From Candidatus Parcubacteria bacterium (GTDB lineage: Bacteria; Patescibacteriota; Saccharimonadia; Saccharimonadales; UBA4665), in contig JAEYSX010000001.1 in assembly GCA_023434325.1 (NCBI GenBank), forward strand, positions 124,001-188,000: DNA of 64,000 nucleotides, read 5' to 3'. How positions within the stretch are numbered: the stretch's first letter is position 1; every line of letters begins with the position of its first letter. Under the pieces are notes generated by a model. That model did not search any database and had not been told where the DNA came from. It worked only from the letters and a program-made list of their open reading frames with translations. The position numbers were made by a program, and so were the translations under genes. Below are positions 1 through 7,743 of this stretch, one piece after another.

Positions 1-88
1 GCGCCTTAAGCTCTGCGCGCTTGGCAGCGTACTTGGCGTGCATCTTGCGACGCTTAGCGTCTCGTGCAATGTTAGATTTTCTAGCCAT
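1..88 (-). CDS. rpsN: 30S ribosomal protein S14, N-terminal part (truncated by window edge)
   Basis: S14 binds 16S rRNA in the head of the 30S subunit. Only the first 29 codons are visible (MARKSNIARDAKRRKMHAKY and onward), and the gene runs off the left edge. The KYAAKRAELK continuation matches the long, zinc-free S14 class; the short class has CxxC pairs. It follows rplE after one base, as in the usual spc gene order. A zinc-free S14 fits the other zinc-site losses in this window (RpoC, PilB). Confidence 0.9.
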   Translation of the reverse strand, partial: MARKSNIARDAKRRKMHAKYAAKRAELKA

Positions 89-89
89 A

Positions 90-689
90 TTATTTGGCCT
101 CCTTTTCGAATGGCATGCCGAACTTTTCCAGCAGGGCGCGGGCATCGGCAGGCTTTTCACAGCTAATGGTGAAGACGGCTTGCAGACCGTGTGCGGTCGT
201 GGTCTCTTCGAACGTAAGCTCCGGGAAGACCGATTGGTCGACCATACCGATAGCGAAGTTGCCTTGGCGGTCAAACGCCTTGGCGCTTACGCCGTGGAAG
301 TCGCGCAGACGAGGCAATACAACGGTGACAAAGCGGTCCAAAAATTCGTACATTTTGTCGCCGCGCAAGGTGACCTTTAGGCCAATCTTGTTGCCATCGC
401 GGAGCTTAAAGCCAGCGATAGACTTCTTGGCTACGGTTTCCATTGGCTTTTGACCGGTAATCTTGGTCAGGGTGTTGGTAGCGGCTTCGAACATACGCTT
501 GTCATCCTTAGCCCTACCCAAACCGACGTTCAGGGTAATCTTCTGGAGCTTTGGCACCTGGTGGGCGTTGTCCAGATTGAGTTCCTTTAGGAGCTCTGCA
601 GCGTACTGCTTGCTGTAAGCCTCACGCAAGCGTGCGGTTACAACTTTGTCAGCTGCGTTTTTCTTGGTCTTTGCTACTGCGTCAGCCAT
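90..689 (-). CDS. rplE: 50S ribosomal protein L5
   Basis: L5 binds 5S rRNA and forms part of the central protuberance. The 199-residue product is about 20 residues longer than typical bacterial L5. The extra part is an N-terminal Ala/Lys-rich stretch (MADAVAKTKKNAADKVV) before the conserved core that begins around LREAYSKQYAAELLKEL. KITLNVGLGRAKDDKRMFEA and GNFAIGMVDQSVFPEL are family landmarks. The start overlaps the stop of rplX as TAATG, so translation is probably coupled. Confidence 0.97.
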   Translation of the reverse strand: MADAVAKTKKNAADKVVTARLREAYSKQYAAELLKELNLDNAHQVPKLQKITLNVGLGRAKDDKRMFEAATNTLTKITGQKPMETVAKKSIAGFKLRDGNKIGLKVTLRGDKMYEFLDRFVTVVLPRLRDFHGVSAKAFDRQGNFAIGMVDQSVFPELTFEETTTAHGLQAVFTISCEKPADARALLEKFGMPFEKEAK

Positions 690-1054
690 TACTTCTTGGC
701 CTCCTTAGCCTTGGGTGCGGCTGGGATTTCCTTGCCGCTTGACTTAAATACGCGGACTTTCTCGCCGGTCTTTTCGTCAATCTTGTAGCCAATGCGGCTG
801 GGCTTCTTGGTAGCAGGATCGACGATGGCGACCTTGCTAACCCAGATTGGCTTGGTGATCTCCAGAATGCCACCTTGCGGGTGAGCGCGATTTGGCTTCT
901 GGTGCTTTTTGACGATGTTAACGCCTTCGACAGTCACCTTGTTTTCGCGTGGGTGCGTAGCCAAAACCTTACCGGTCTTGCCCTTGTACTTACCAGCAAG
1001 TACAACAACGGTGTCTTCTTTCTTGAGGCGGATCTTGTATACTTTGTTTTCCAT
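689..1054 (-). CDS. rplX: 50S ribosomal protein L24
   Basis: L24 is an assembly-initiating protein of the large subunit. The KOW motif is plain near the N-terminus (VVVLAGKYKGKTGKVL), followed by NIVKKHQKPNRAHPQGGILE. At 121 residues it is slightly longer than usual because of a C-terminal Lys/Ala/Pro tail. It overlaps rplN upstream and rplE downstream as TAATG junctions in the single ribosomal operon. Confidence 0.97.
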   Translation of the reverse strand: MENKVYKIRLKKEDTVVVLAGKYKGKTGKVLATHPRENKVTVEGVNIVKKHQKPNRAHPQGGILEITKPIWVSKVAIVDPATKKPSRIGYKIDEKTGEKVRVFKSSGKEIPAAPKAKEAKK

Positions 1055-1422
1055 TACAGTACCTCCGGTGCGAGGCTAATGATTTTGCTGTAGCCGAGGT
1101 CACGCAGCTCACGTGGAACCGGCCCGAAAATACGGGTGGCCTTTGGCATTTTGTCATCGCCGATGATAACGGCTGCGTTGTCGTCAAACTTGATAGTCGA
1201 ACCGTCTTTGCGGCGGATCTTCTCTTGGGTTCGTACAACAACTGCCTTTACGACGCTCTTCTTTTTGACGTTACCGTTGGGGTTAGCGTCCTTAACAGTG
1301 GCGACAATAATGTCACCAGTGCGGGCGTAACGACGGCGGGTGCCACCGAGCACGCGGATGCAAAGGATTTCCTTTGCGCCGCTGTTGTCGGCTACAACCA
1401 GTCGGGACTCTTGTTGAATCAT
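1054..1422 (-). CDS. rplN: 50S ribosomal protein L14
   Basis: L14 contacts L19 and 16S rRNA at the subunit interface. The 122-residue length and start MIQQESRLVVADNSGAKEIL are canonical, as are GDIIVATVKDANPNG and the C-terminal FGPVPREL segment. It sits between rpsQ and rplX in standard order, with one-base junction overlaps on both sides. Confidence 0.98.
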   Translation of the reverse strand: MIQQESRLVVADNSGAKEILCIRVLGGTRRRYARTGDIIVATVKDANPNGNVKKKSVVKAVVVRTQEKIRRKDGSTIKFDDNAAVIIGDDKMPKATRIFGPVPRELRDLGYSKIISLAPEVL

Positions 1423-1763
1423 TACTTGGACTCCTTTGCTGGAGCTTCTTCTTTTACTTCCTTAGAAGCTTTCTTTACGACTTCGGCAACTTCGGCAGGA
1501 ACATCGGTCTCGACGTGCTTAACTTGTGCAGTCTCGACAACCTTCTCTAGCTTAAAGTGCTTGCGGGCGCTAATTGGGCGGGTTTCCACGATAACAACGC
1601 GGTCGCCTTCTTTGGCTTCGTTCTTTTCGTCGTGAGCCATAAACTTCTTGGTCACCGTGTACTGCTTGCGGTACAGCGGGTGAGTCAGGCGGACTTGCTC
1701 GGTGACGACAATAGTCTTGTCGGTCTTCTTGCTTGTAACAACGCCGGTAATTGTTTTAGCCAT
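1422..1763 (-). CDS. rpsQ: 30S ribosomal protein S17 with charged C-terminal tail
   Basis: S17 is a primary 16S rRNA-binding protein. The first about 80 residues carry the OB-fold landmarks (GVVTSKKTDKTIVV, HPLYRKQYTVTKKFMAHDE, GDRVVIVETRPISARKHFKL). The protein continues to 113 residues, about 28 more than usual, with a Val/Ala/Glu/Lys-rich tail of low complexity. Similar tails occur on L23, L24 and L19 here. It is coupled to rpmC upstream and rplN downstream. Confidence 0.97.
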   Translation of the reverse strand: MAKTITGVVTSKKTDKTIVVTEQVRLTHPLYRKQYTVTKKFMAHDEKNEAKEGDRVVIVETRPISARKHFKLEKVVETAQVKHVETDVPAEVAEVVKKASKEVKEEAPAKESK

Positions 1764-1963
1764 TATTTGGCCTCCTTTGCGAGCTGTTCGCTCAATACGG
1801 TGAGCATCCGCGCCAGATCCTTACGCTTGTTGCGGATAACCCGCACGTTTTGGACTTCGCCTAGGTGTAGGCGACGCTTCATCTCGACAATTTCTTCACG
1901 GAGTTTTGTGGTTTGGGTTGTCAGCTCTTCGGTCGACAACTTACGAATGTCTACGACTTTCAT
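1763..1963 (-). CDS. rpmC: 50S ribosomal protein L29
   Basis: L29 lies near the polypeptide exit tunnel, where trigger factor docks. The 66-residue, two-helix protein has the family pattern DIRKLSTEELTTQTTKLREE and then LHLGEVQNVRVIRNKRKDLA. It directly abuts rplP and overlaps rpsQ by one base. Confidence 0.96.
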   Translation of the reverse strand: MKVVDIRKLSTEELTTQTTKLREEIVEMKRRLHLGEVQNVRVIRNKRKDLARMLTVLSEQLAKEAK

Positions 1964-2377
1964 CTACAGTTCCTCCCGTGTAATAAACTTTGTCTTAACT
2001 GGTAGCTTGTGGCTAGCCAGGCGCATTGCTTCGCGTGCGGTTTCTTCGGCAACACCTTGCATTTCGAACATGACGGTGCCGGGCTTAACCTTGGCGACGA
2101 AGAATTCTGGGCTACCCTTACCGCTACCCATCTTGACGTCGAGCGGCTTGCGGGTGACGGGAGTGTGCGGGAAAATGCGGATCCAGATCTTACCACCACG
2201 CTTGATGTAGCGGGTCATTGCCTGACGCGCGCTCTCGATCTGGCGGCTGGTGATACGCTCGTGGCCTTGGGCCTGGAGGGCGAACTCGCCGTAGGCGATA
2301 TAGTTACCCTTGTTAGCCGGGCCATTGATCTTGCCCTTGCGTACCTTGCGGTGCTTGGTTCTGCTAGGAATCAACAT
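1964..2377 (-). CDS. rplP: 50S ribosomal protein L16
   Basis: L16 supports the peptidyl-transferase centre and A-site tRNA placement. The sequence has the classic MLIPSRTKHRKVRKG start, the ARQAMTRYIKRGGKIWIRIF block, and GSGKGSPEFFVAKVKPGTVM. Its 137 residues match the family. It lies between rpsC and rpmC with almost no spacer. Confidence 0.98.
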   Translation of the reverse strand: MLIPSRTKHRKVRKGKINGPANKGNYIAYGEFALQAQGHERITSRQIESARQAMTRYIKRGGKIWIRIFPHTPVTRKPLDVKMGSGKGSPEFFVAKVKPGTVMFEMQGVAEETAREAMRLASHKLPVKTKFITREEL

Positions 2378-2378
2378 A

Positions 2379-3005
2379 CTATTTCTCCCCCTTGTAGATC
2401 CAAACCTTTATGCCGATGATACCGGCAGGAGTCTGGGCACCAACCTGAGCGAAGTCGATGTTAGCGCGGATAGTGTGCAGAGGTACGGAACCTTGCACTT
2501 CCTTCTCGCGGCGGGACATCTCGGCGCCGTTCAGACGACCGGCAACCTCGATACGGATACCGAGAGCGCCAGCACGCATCGTTGCAGCGGCACCGCTCTT
2601 GATAGCGCGGCGGAAGCTCATACGGCGCTCTAGCTGGTGCGCGATGTTCTCGGCGACAAGCTTTGCGTACAGTTCTGGCTTCTTGATTTCTTCGATGTTG
2701 ACGCGGGCAGGTACGCCGTAGATCTTCTCTACAGCCTGCTTGAGTTCGGTTGCACCGGAACCGCCGCGACCGATTACAACACCAGCCTTAGCGGTGGTAA
2801 CAGTAACGGTTACGAGGTTTGGCGAACGCTCGATGTCAACAGTGTTGATCGCAGCGCGGGTGCCCAACTTGGTCTTGATCATGCGACGGACTGCCAAGTC
2901 TTGCGCAAGGTACGTAGCGTACTCACGCTTGCCGGCGAACCACTTGCTGCGCCAGTTCTTGTTGACCTGGAGGCGCATGCTGATCGGGTTTACTTTTTGA
3001 CCCAT
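2379..3005 (-). CDS. rpsC: 30S ribosomal protein S3
   Basis: S3 forms part of the mRNA entry channel and helicase site. The start MGQKVNPISMRLQVNKNWRS, the KH-domain GxxG (VVIGRGGSGATEL, about residue 78) and the C-terminal GRLNGAEMSRREKEVQGSVP block are typical. Its 208 residues are at the short end for S3; no C-terminal extension follows the core. Confidence 0.98.
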   Translation of the reverse strand: MGQKVNPISMRLQVNKNWRSKWFAGKREYATYLAQDLAVRRMIKTKLGTRAAINTVDIERSPNLVTVTVTTAKAGVVIGRGGSGATELKQAVEKIYGVPARVNIEEIKKPELYAKLVAENIAHQLERRMSFRRAIKSGAAATMRAGALGIRIEVAGRLNGAEMSRREKEVQGSVPLHTIRANIDFAQVGAQTPAGIIGIKVWIYKGEK

Positions 3006-3007
3006 GA

Positions 3008-3394
3008 TTATGCCTTCCTTTCCTTGGCCTGGTCGGCGTCAGTTTTCTTCTTTGGCGTACGGAGTTCGCCGTCAACAACAACACGGATGTGGCTCGTGCG
3101 GCGCTGGAATGGCAATGCACGGCCTTGTGCAGCAGGACGGAAACGCTTCAGGCGAGGCCCTGGCGTTACGCTGATCTCAACGATCTTAAGCGTGTCTGGC
3201 TTCATGTTGTGGTTGTGGTCAGCGTTAGCCTGAGCACTCTTGACGGTCTTGAGAACCGGCAGGGCGCTGCGGCGTGGGGTGTGCTGCAAAATAACGAGAG
3301 CGTCGGCGACGGTGCGACCACGGACCAAGTCGGCTACAACAGCCACCTTGCGTGGGCTCATACGAACACCTTTAGATACTGCTAGTACGTTCAT
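3008..3394 (-). CDS. rplV: 50S ribosomal protein L22
   Basis: L22 lines the exit tunnel and its beta-hairpin contacts nascent chains. Landmarks are GVRMSPRKVAVVADLVRGRT near the N-terminus and PRLKRFRPAAQGRALPFQRR, followed by HIRVVV. It is 128 residues, with a Lys-rich end. It lies in canonical order between rpsS and rpsC. Confidence 0.97.
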   Translation of the reverse strand: MNVLAVSKGVRMSPRKVAVVADLVRGRTVADALVILQHTPRRSALPVLKTVKSAQANADHNHNMKPDTLKIVEISVTPGPRLKRFRPAAQGRALPFQRRTSHIRVVVDGELRTPKKKTDADQAKERKA

Positions 3395-3396
3395 AT

Positions 3397-3678
3397 CTAT
3401 CTACCGCCCTTACCTTTAGCGAGCTTACCACCGTGGCTGCGGAATTTACGCGTTGGCGAAAATTCACCCAAGCGGTGACCGACCATGTTTTCGGTAACAA
3501 ATACCGGAACGTGTACTTTGCCGTTGTGCACTGCAAAAGTGCGGCCGACAAACTCTGGTGCGATAACACTGGCGCGAGCCCAAGTCTTGATGATTGTCCG
3601 GTCTTCGGGACCCAACGCGGCTGCTTTCTTAGCAAGCTTGGGGTCGATGAACGGGCCTTTCTTTAGTGAGCGACTCAT
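3397..3678 (-). CDS. rpsS: 30S ribosomal protein S19
   Basis: S19 is a head protein contacting S13 and the A-site finger. MSRSLKKGPFIDPKLAKK at the start and FVGRTFAVHNGKVHVPVFVT followed by MVGHRLGEFSPTRKF are diagnostic. The 93-residue length is normal. An AAGG Shine-Dalgarno core lies just upstream in the 8-nt gap after rplB. Confidence 0.98.
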   Translation of the reverse strand: MSRSLKKGPFIDPKLAKKAAALGPEDRTIIKTWARASVIAPEFVGRTFAVHNGKVHVPVFVTENMVGHRLGEFSPTRKFRSHGGKLAKGKGGR

Positions 3679-3686
3679 ATCTTACC

Positions 3687-4523
3687 TTACTTCCTCTTAG
3701 CCGCGTGACGGCTCTTAACTATCATATTGGACGTGCTCTTGCGAGTACGTGTCTTGTAACCCAAAGTCTTCTGACCCCAAGGAGTACGAGGAGCCTTGGC
3801 CATACGGTGACGTCCACCGTCACCACCACCGTGAGGGTGGTCTACGGCGTTCATAACAACACCGCGTACGGTTGGGCGAATACCTTTGTGGCGCGAACGA
3901 CCGGCCTTACCAACCTTGATGTTCTGGTGCTGTTCGTTACCGACAACACCCATGCTGGCGGTGCATTCCAGACGTACCAAGCGGATTTCGCCGCTAGGCA
4001 GGCGAACCTGCGCGTGGTCACCGTCCTTAGCTACGAGCTGAGCGCTAGCACCTGCAGAACGCACCATTTGTGCGCCGCGGCCAGCCTTCATCTCGATAGC
4101 GTGGATGGTGCTACCAACTGGAATGTTCTTGAGTGGAAGACGGTTGCCGTTCTCAACAGGAGCTTCTTCGCCGCTGTTGATAGTCTGGCCAACCTGCATG
4201 CCCTTGGCAGCGAGGATGTAGTGGTAAGTGCCATTAGTCTCTTTGATACGAGCGATACGAGCGCTACGGTTTGGGTCGTACTCGATGTGCTCGATAGTAG
4301 CAGTTACGCCGCTGGCGAGGTTAAAGTTCATCAAACGGTAGAACTTGCGAGCGCCACCACCCTTGTGACGGGTTGTGATGCGACCTTGGTTGTTACGACC
4401 ACTACCGCGCTTTTTGCTGACGAGCAGTGAACGCAACGGCTTCTTGGTGGTGATTTCGCTGCGGTCCTGGCTGGTCATGCCACGGCGGCCGGGAGTGGTT
4501 GGTTTGTACTGTTGAATACTCAT
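3687..4523 (-). CDS. rplB: 50S ribosomal protein L2
   Basis: L2 is needed for subunit association and peptidyl transfer. It has the universal GGGDGGRH-type motif (VDHPHGGGDGGRHRMAKAP) and the expected 278 residues, beginning MSIQQYKPTTPGRRGMT. It follows rplW after one base and precedes rpsS by 8 nt. Confidence 0.99.
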   Translation of the reverse strand: MSIQQYKPTTPGRRGMTSQDRSEITTKKPLRSLLVSKKRGSGRNNQGRITTRHKGGGARKFYRLMNFNLASGVTATIEHIEYDPNRSARIARIKETNGTYHYILAAKGMQVGQTINSGEEAPVENGNRLPLKNIPVGSTIHAIEMKAGRGAQMVRSAGASAQLVAKDGDHAQVRLPSGEIRLVRLECTASMGVVGNEQHQNIKVGKAGRSRHKGIRPTVRGVVMNAVDHPHGGGDGGRHRMAKAPRTPWGQKTLGYKTRTRKSTSNMIVKSRHAAKRK

Positions 4524-4524
4524 G

Positions 4525-4956
4525 TTATTTCTCTCCCGACTTCCTCATGCGCAGGAGTCCGCGGCGAGCAGTCTTGTTCTCGGCCTTTACGGTCTGCGCG
4601 GCGGCTGGTGCGGCTTTTTCAGCCTTCTTGTCAGCCTTTTTGTCCTTCTTCTTGTCGTCGTCAGTCTCGAAGAATGGCAGCGTGTCGCCTTCTTTTAGAG
4701 TGACGTAAGCCTTTTTGCGGTCGGACTGGCGACCAGCAACTGCACGACCGCCCTTGCGGATGGTGCGCTTAGCCTTACCCTTGATGTTCAGAACATTGAC
4801 GTCAACAACGGTGACTTCGAACTGAGCAGCAACGGCGCTTGCGATAATTTGCTTGTTGGCGTCTGCTGGAACGTCAAAGACGTAGACGGTCTTGGTGTTG
4901 GCAAGGCCAAATGTCTTTTCGCTCAAGCGAGGACGCAGCAAAGTTGTCTTTTCCAT
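4525..4956 (-). CDS. rplW: 50S ribosomal protein L23 with Lys/Ala-rich C-terminal extension
   Basis: L23 sits at the tunnel exit and docks trigger factor and SRP. I place the start at MEKTTLLRPRLSEKTFGLAN, because this ATG overlaps the rplD stop as TAATG; a start 7 codons upstream would lie inside rplD. The core ends near residue 96 and is followed by about 45 residues rich in Asp, Lys and Ala (about DDDKKKDKKADKKAEKAAPA), giving 143 residues against the usual 95-100. The tail is low complexity and of unknown role. Confidence 0.95.
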   Translation of the reverse strand: MEKTTLLRPRLSEKTFGLANTKTVYVFDVPADANKQIIASAVAAQFEVTVVDVNVLNIKGKAKRTIRKGGRAVAGRQSDRKKAYVTLKEGDTLPFFETDDDKKKDKKADKKAEKAAPAAAQTVKAENKTARRGLLRMRKSGEK

Positions 4957-5594
4957 TATTCCTTGCCTCCGAGCCACTCGTTAATTACTTGTAGAGCCTT
5001 CTCGGTCACAACAATCGTGTCGGCGTTCATAACGTCGTACACGTTGAGGTAGTTAGCGGTTACAGCCTTGACGTTTTGCAGGTTGCCTACGGCGCGATCG
5101 GTCGAAGCATCCTTGCTGTCGAGTGCCAATAGGACGTTGCCCTTGGCTTCGATCTTGCCGAGCAGCTTAACGGTTGCAGCGACCTTGGCGTCCTTGTTCT
5201 CGAAGCTTTCGATAACAATGATGCGGCCTTCGCTGGCAGCCAGGCTCAGCGCCTGACGCAAGGCCTTGCGCTTAGCGGCAACGTTAACCTTAACGCTGTA
5301 GTTTTCTTGGCCGGTAGGACCAAAAGCGATACCACCGCCACGCCAGATTGGGTTACGGCTCGAGCCGAAACGTGCGCGGCCGGTACCCTTTTGTCGCCAT
5401 GGCTTCTTACCACCACCGCTGACCAAACCGCGGGTCTTGGTAACTGCCAAGTTTTCGCGGCCGTTTGCCAGATATGCAGTGTATGCGAGCTTAAGGAGCT
5501 CGTGGTTCTCTGGCATTACAGCAAAGACAGTCTTGTCGAGCTTGGCAGGAGTCGTGGCCTTAGCGCCACTCTTGGTGAAAGTTGGAACGCTCAT
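4956..5594 (-). CDS. rplD: 50S ribosomal protein L4
   Basis: L4 is a tunnel-constriction protein and, in gammaproteobacteria, the autogenous repressor of the S10 operon. The family block KPWRQKGTGRARFGSSRNPI and the Gly-rich region after it are present, as is the C-terminal Rossmann-like part. Its 212 residues are normal. Both junctions are TAATG overlaps. Whether it regulates the long leader in front of rplC is untested. Confidence 0.97.
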   Translation of the reverse strand: MSVPTFTKSGAKATTPAKLDKTVFAVMPENHELLKLAYTAYLANGRENLAVTKTRGLVSGGGKKPWRQKGTGRARFGSSRNPIWRGGGIAFGPTGQENYSVKVNVAAKRKALRQALSLAASEGRIIVIESFENKDAKVAATVKLLGKIEAKGNVLLALDSKDASTDRAVGNLQNVKAVTANYLNVYDVMNADTIVVTEKALQVINEWLGGKE

Positions 5595-6217
5595 TACTTG
5601 GCCTCCTTGATGATTACGATGCCCTTGCGGGGACCAGGAACGGCGCCGGTAACACCAATAACCCCAAGTTCGGTGTCAACCAAAGCAATTTTGAGGTTTT
5701 TGACGGTGACTTGCTCGTCACCCATCTGACCGGCCATCTTCTTACCCTTAAAGATCTTTTGAGGGTACATGCTACCGATAGAACCAACGCGGCGGTAGCT
5801 ACGACCACCGTGTGTCTTGCGACCGCGGTGGAAGTTGTGCCGCTTGATGGTACCGGCCCAACCCTTACCCTTGCTGTCGCCGGTAACGTCTACGGCGTCA
5901 CCAACTGAAAAGACCTCGGGGTTGATAGTTTCGCCAACCTTGAGGTCTTCTGGTAGTTCGTCAACGCGGAATTCGCGCACAATCTTGGGCATGGTTTCAA
6001 TACCAGCCTTCTTAAAGTGGCCGACTTGCGCTTTGTTGACGTTCTGCTGTTTCGCTTCCTCAAAACCAACCTGGATAGCGGTGTAGCCATCTGGGTCAGA
6101 GGTTTTGACCTGTGTTACAACACAGGGACTAGTGGAAAGCAAGGTTACAGCCTGTACTGTGCCGTCTTCGGCGATAGTACTGGTCATGCCAACCTTTCTT
6201 GTGATCAATGCTTTCAT
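5594..6217 (-). CDS. rplC: 50S ribosomal protein L3
   Basis: L3 is the first gene of this operon and helps start 50S assembly near the peptidyl-transferase centre. The start chosen is MKALITRKVGMT, preceded by GGAG 5 nt upstream; an upstream in-frame start would add ten residues without a ribosome-binding site. GWAGTIKRHNFHRGRKTHGG and GSIGSMYPQKIFKGKKMAGQ are the signature regions. The usual S10 gene that precedes L3 is missing here and lies near 8434-8760. Confidence 0.96.
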   Translation of the reverse strand: MKALITRKVGMTSTIAEDGTVQAVTLLSTSPCVVTQVKTSDPDGYTAIQVGFEEAKQQNVNKAQVGHFKKAGIETMPKIVREFRVDELPEDLKVGETINPEVFSVGDAVDVTGDSKGKGWAGTIKRHNFHRGRKTHGGRSYRRVGSIGSMYPQKIFKGKKMAGQMGDEQVTVKNLKIALVDTELGVIGVTGAVPGPRKGIVIIKEAK

Positions 6218-6543
6218 AGTTTCTCCATCACGATTTTGCACCACCATCTGTCATGGCCAGCTTACGCTGGCTTGACGGCTGGATTTTACTCACAACACGC
6301 GGCAGGTACCACTGGTGTTCGCCTTCTGTCGCACTACTGATGCGACTGCGGTCCACTCCACACTGTCTACGCACGCGCTGCACGCAAATGCAAAGCCGTG
6401 ATAACTTATTAAGCCGTTCCCTGGTAACTCGCCTTTTACTCTTATGCATAGTGCATAAAAATGCTCGGCTCCGAGTGGTTTCACCTCTGTTATCAGAATG
6501 ACCTTCCCAAATTACCAAGTGCAGGAATTTGTTATACCAACAA
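6218..6543 (-). promoter_or_regulatory. Long structured 5' leader of the rplC ribosomal operon
   Basis: About 320 nt separate the promoter from the rplC ATG. Perfect stems visible on reading: GCCAGC/GCTGGC at 6256-6271, GTCGCA/TGCGAC at 6328-6346, TTATGCA/TGCATAA with a 3-nt loop at 6442-6458, and CTCGG/CCGAG at 6464-6475. A 64-codon GTG-started frame (6290-6484) crosses the region but has no good ribosome site and no recognisable protein. The placement suggests an autoregulatory leader like that of S10 operons elsewhere; the binding protein is not known. Confidence 0.55.
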
Positions 6544-6573
6544 AGTGTAGCAAATTTCACGACCTCTTGTCAA
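6544..6573 (-). promoter_or_regulatory. Promoter of the rplC ribosomal operon with overlapping palindrome
   Basis: Reading the minus strand, TTGACA (6568-6573), an 18-nt spacer and TACACT (6544-6549) form a near-consensus sigma70-type promoter. A perfect 7-bp inverted repeat TTGTCAA-N4-TTGACAA (6567-6584) covers the -35 box, so one half-site is the -35 element itself. That layout would suit an operator, but no cognate protein is evident. Confidence 0.75.
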
Positions 6574-6597
6574 TATGTTGACAATTCTACACTGCTT

Positions 6598-6774
6598 TTA
6601 CGTAAAATCGGGTGGCGTGTCGCAAGCACGAGGGTTTTGGAGAAGCAAAGCGACATACGCAGCAACTCGCGCACGAGGCCATTGGAGCTGAGAGCCCGGC
6701 ATCTCTACCTTGTCTTGCTCTACCTTTACAGGGGGATCTATCAAACCACTATGAGGCTCAGACTCTCGTTTCAT
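6598..6774 (-). CDS. Small hypothetical protein (58 aa), predicted leaderless
   Basis: I do not recognise this protein. The 58-codon frame (MKRESEPHSGLIDPPVKVEQ onward) is soluble, with a Pro-rich middle and a short helical stretch (RARVAAYVALLLQ). Support for a real gene is its promoter: on the minus strand TTGTAT (6807-6812), 18 nt, TATACT (6783-6788), then 8 nt to ATG, matching the leaderless arrangement of many genes here. It overlaps the end of the upstream membrane-protein gene by its promoter only, and ends just before the rplC promoter. Start could also be an upstream TTG, but that lies in the -10 box. Confidence 0.5.
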   Translation of the reverse strand: MKRESEPHSGLIDPPVKVEQDKVEMPGSQLQWPRARVAAYVALLLQNPRACDTPPDFT

Positions 6775-6794
6775 ATGCGTCAAGTATAGCGAAA

Positions 6795-7064
6795 TCAGAA
6801 GTTGATATACAACCCATAGGGAGCAAGATAACCAAGAAGCATCGCAATTAACAAGGCCGCGTACTCGATTTTGCGGTCCAGCCGGAAGCGCTCGTGGCTG
6901 GCGAAGATCAAGCCGGCAATAAAGCCGAGCGGTACACCAAACGCCACGCTCCCGTCATTAGAAAGCTTAAGCCAAAACGAACCCAACAGAATATACAAAA
7001 GTAACTTAAGGATATATACGCCGTCAGGCTCGGCGCTGCGCCGCGTCTTTTTTGCTTTTGCCAT
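6795..7064 (-). CDS. Small membrane protein, three predicted helices (89 aa)
   Basis: Unrecognised integral membrane protein. A basic N-terminus (MAKAKKTRRSAEPDG) precedes three hydrophobic segments at about residues 17-35, 41-55 and 67-88. Topology and size vaguely recall AtpI/AtpZ-like or MscL-sized proteins, but no family motif is visible and no ATP synthase genes are near. TACAAT (7072-7077) lies 7 nt before the ATG, so it is predicted to be leaderless. It follows maf after about 36 nt. Confidence 0.7.
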   Translation of the reverse strand: MAKAKKTRRSAEPDGVYILKLLLYILLGSFWLKLSNDGSVAFGVPLGFIAGLIFASHERFRLDRKIEYAALLIAMLLGYLAPYGLYINF

Positions 7065-7100
7065 TAGCAGTATTGTACAGCAACGCTACAGTAAAAGCGA

Positions 7101-7700
7101 TTATTGTAGTGGCTGCACTACCGGGATAGCAACGTTGACACCATTCTCGGATAACATCGCCGCCACTAGACGCATATTTAAGCCCAAGACAGTGTCGTAA
7201 TCTCCTTCGATATGATCGACGGGCGGCGTATGAGGGCTCTGTACGCCTGTCGCCCCTGCTTTGTCCTGCCATTCATTACTGGCTAGCCAGCGCTCGATAG
7301 CGTCCTCGCCGTAGGGCGCGTAAATAATTGCCGACTTTGCCGCCCGTACTTCTTGGGCGCCCAACTCTTTGCATACAAGCGCCACGGAGGTGATAACGTC
7401 GACGCGCTGACCGCTCATCCGCCGCAACAGCTGCCGCGCCGTCTCTATATCTGGCTGCTTGCCTAATTGCTGGCCGCCTAGCGAAACAATCGTGTCGGAA
7501 CCAATCACCCATGCCTTGGGACGTTTGGCGGCCACGTCAAGAGCCTTGCCAAGCCCTAGCTCCTTGGCGACATCTTCCAGACTTCGACTATCGTCCAATT
7601 GCTCGTCATAATCGCTAACGACAATCTCGAACGGAAGTCCAAGAGTTGCCATCAACTCTTTGCGACGAGGCGAGGAGCTTGCAAGTATTATCGGTCTCAT
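7101..7700 (-). CDS. maf: Maf-like nucleoside triphosphate pyrophosphatase
   Basis: Maf proteins hydrolyse non-canonical or m7G/pseudouridine/dTTP-type nucleotides to monophosphates and pyrophosphate. ILASSSPRRKELMATLGLPF at the N-terminus is the family signature, with GSDTIVSLGGQQLGKQPD and the C-terminal YDTVLGLNMRL supporting it. The 199-residue length is normal. The ATG follows TAAAAT (7710-7715) by 9 nt, and an AAAGGG run lies only 3 nt from the ATG, too close for a standard ribosome site; a very short or absent leader is likely. Confidence 0.95.
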   Translation of the reverse strand: MRPIILASSSPRRKELMATLGLPFEIVVSDYDEQLDDSRSLEDVAKELGLGKALDVAAKRPKAWVIGSDTIVSLGGQQLGKQPDIETARQLLRRMSGQRVDVITSVALVCKELGAQEVRAAKSAIIYAPYGEDAIERWLASNEWQDKAGATGVQSPHTPPVDHIEGDYDTVLGLNMRLVAAMLSENGVNVAIPVVQPLQ

Positions 7701-7743
7701 AGACCCTTTATTTTACGAGACCGAGGCTACCCGGAGCAAGGCG

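Noticed and set aside
6290..6484. 64-codon GTG-started frame in the rplC leader
   Set aside because: Poor ribosome site, Cys-rich unstructured sequence, and the region shows RNA hairpins instead.
6612..6851. Plus-strand 79-codon frame across the small ORF and membrane gene
   Set aside because: No promoter or ribosome site; it is antisense to two better-supported minus-strand genes.
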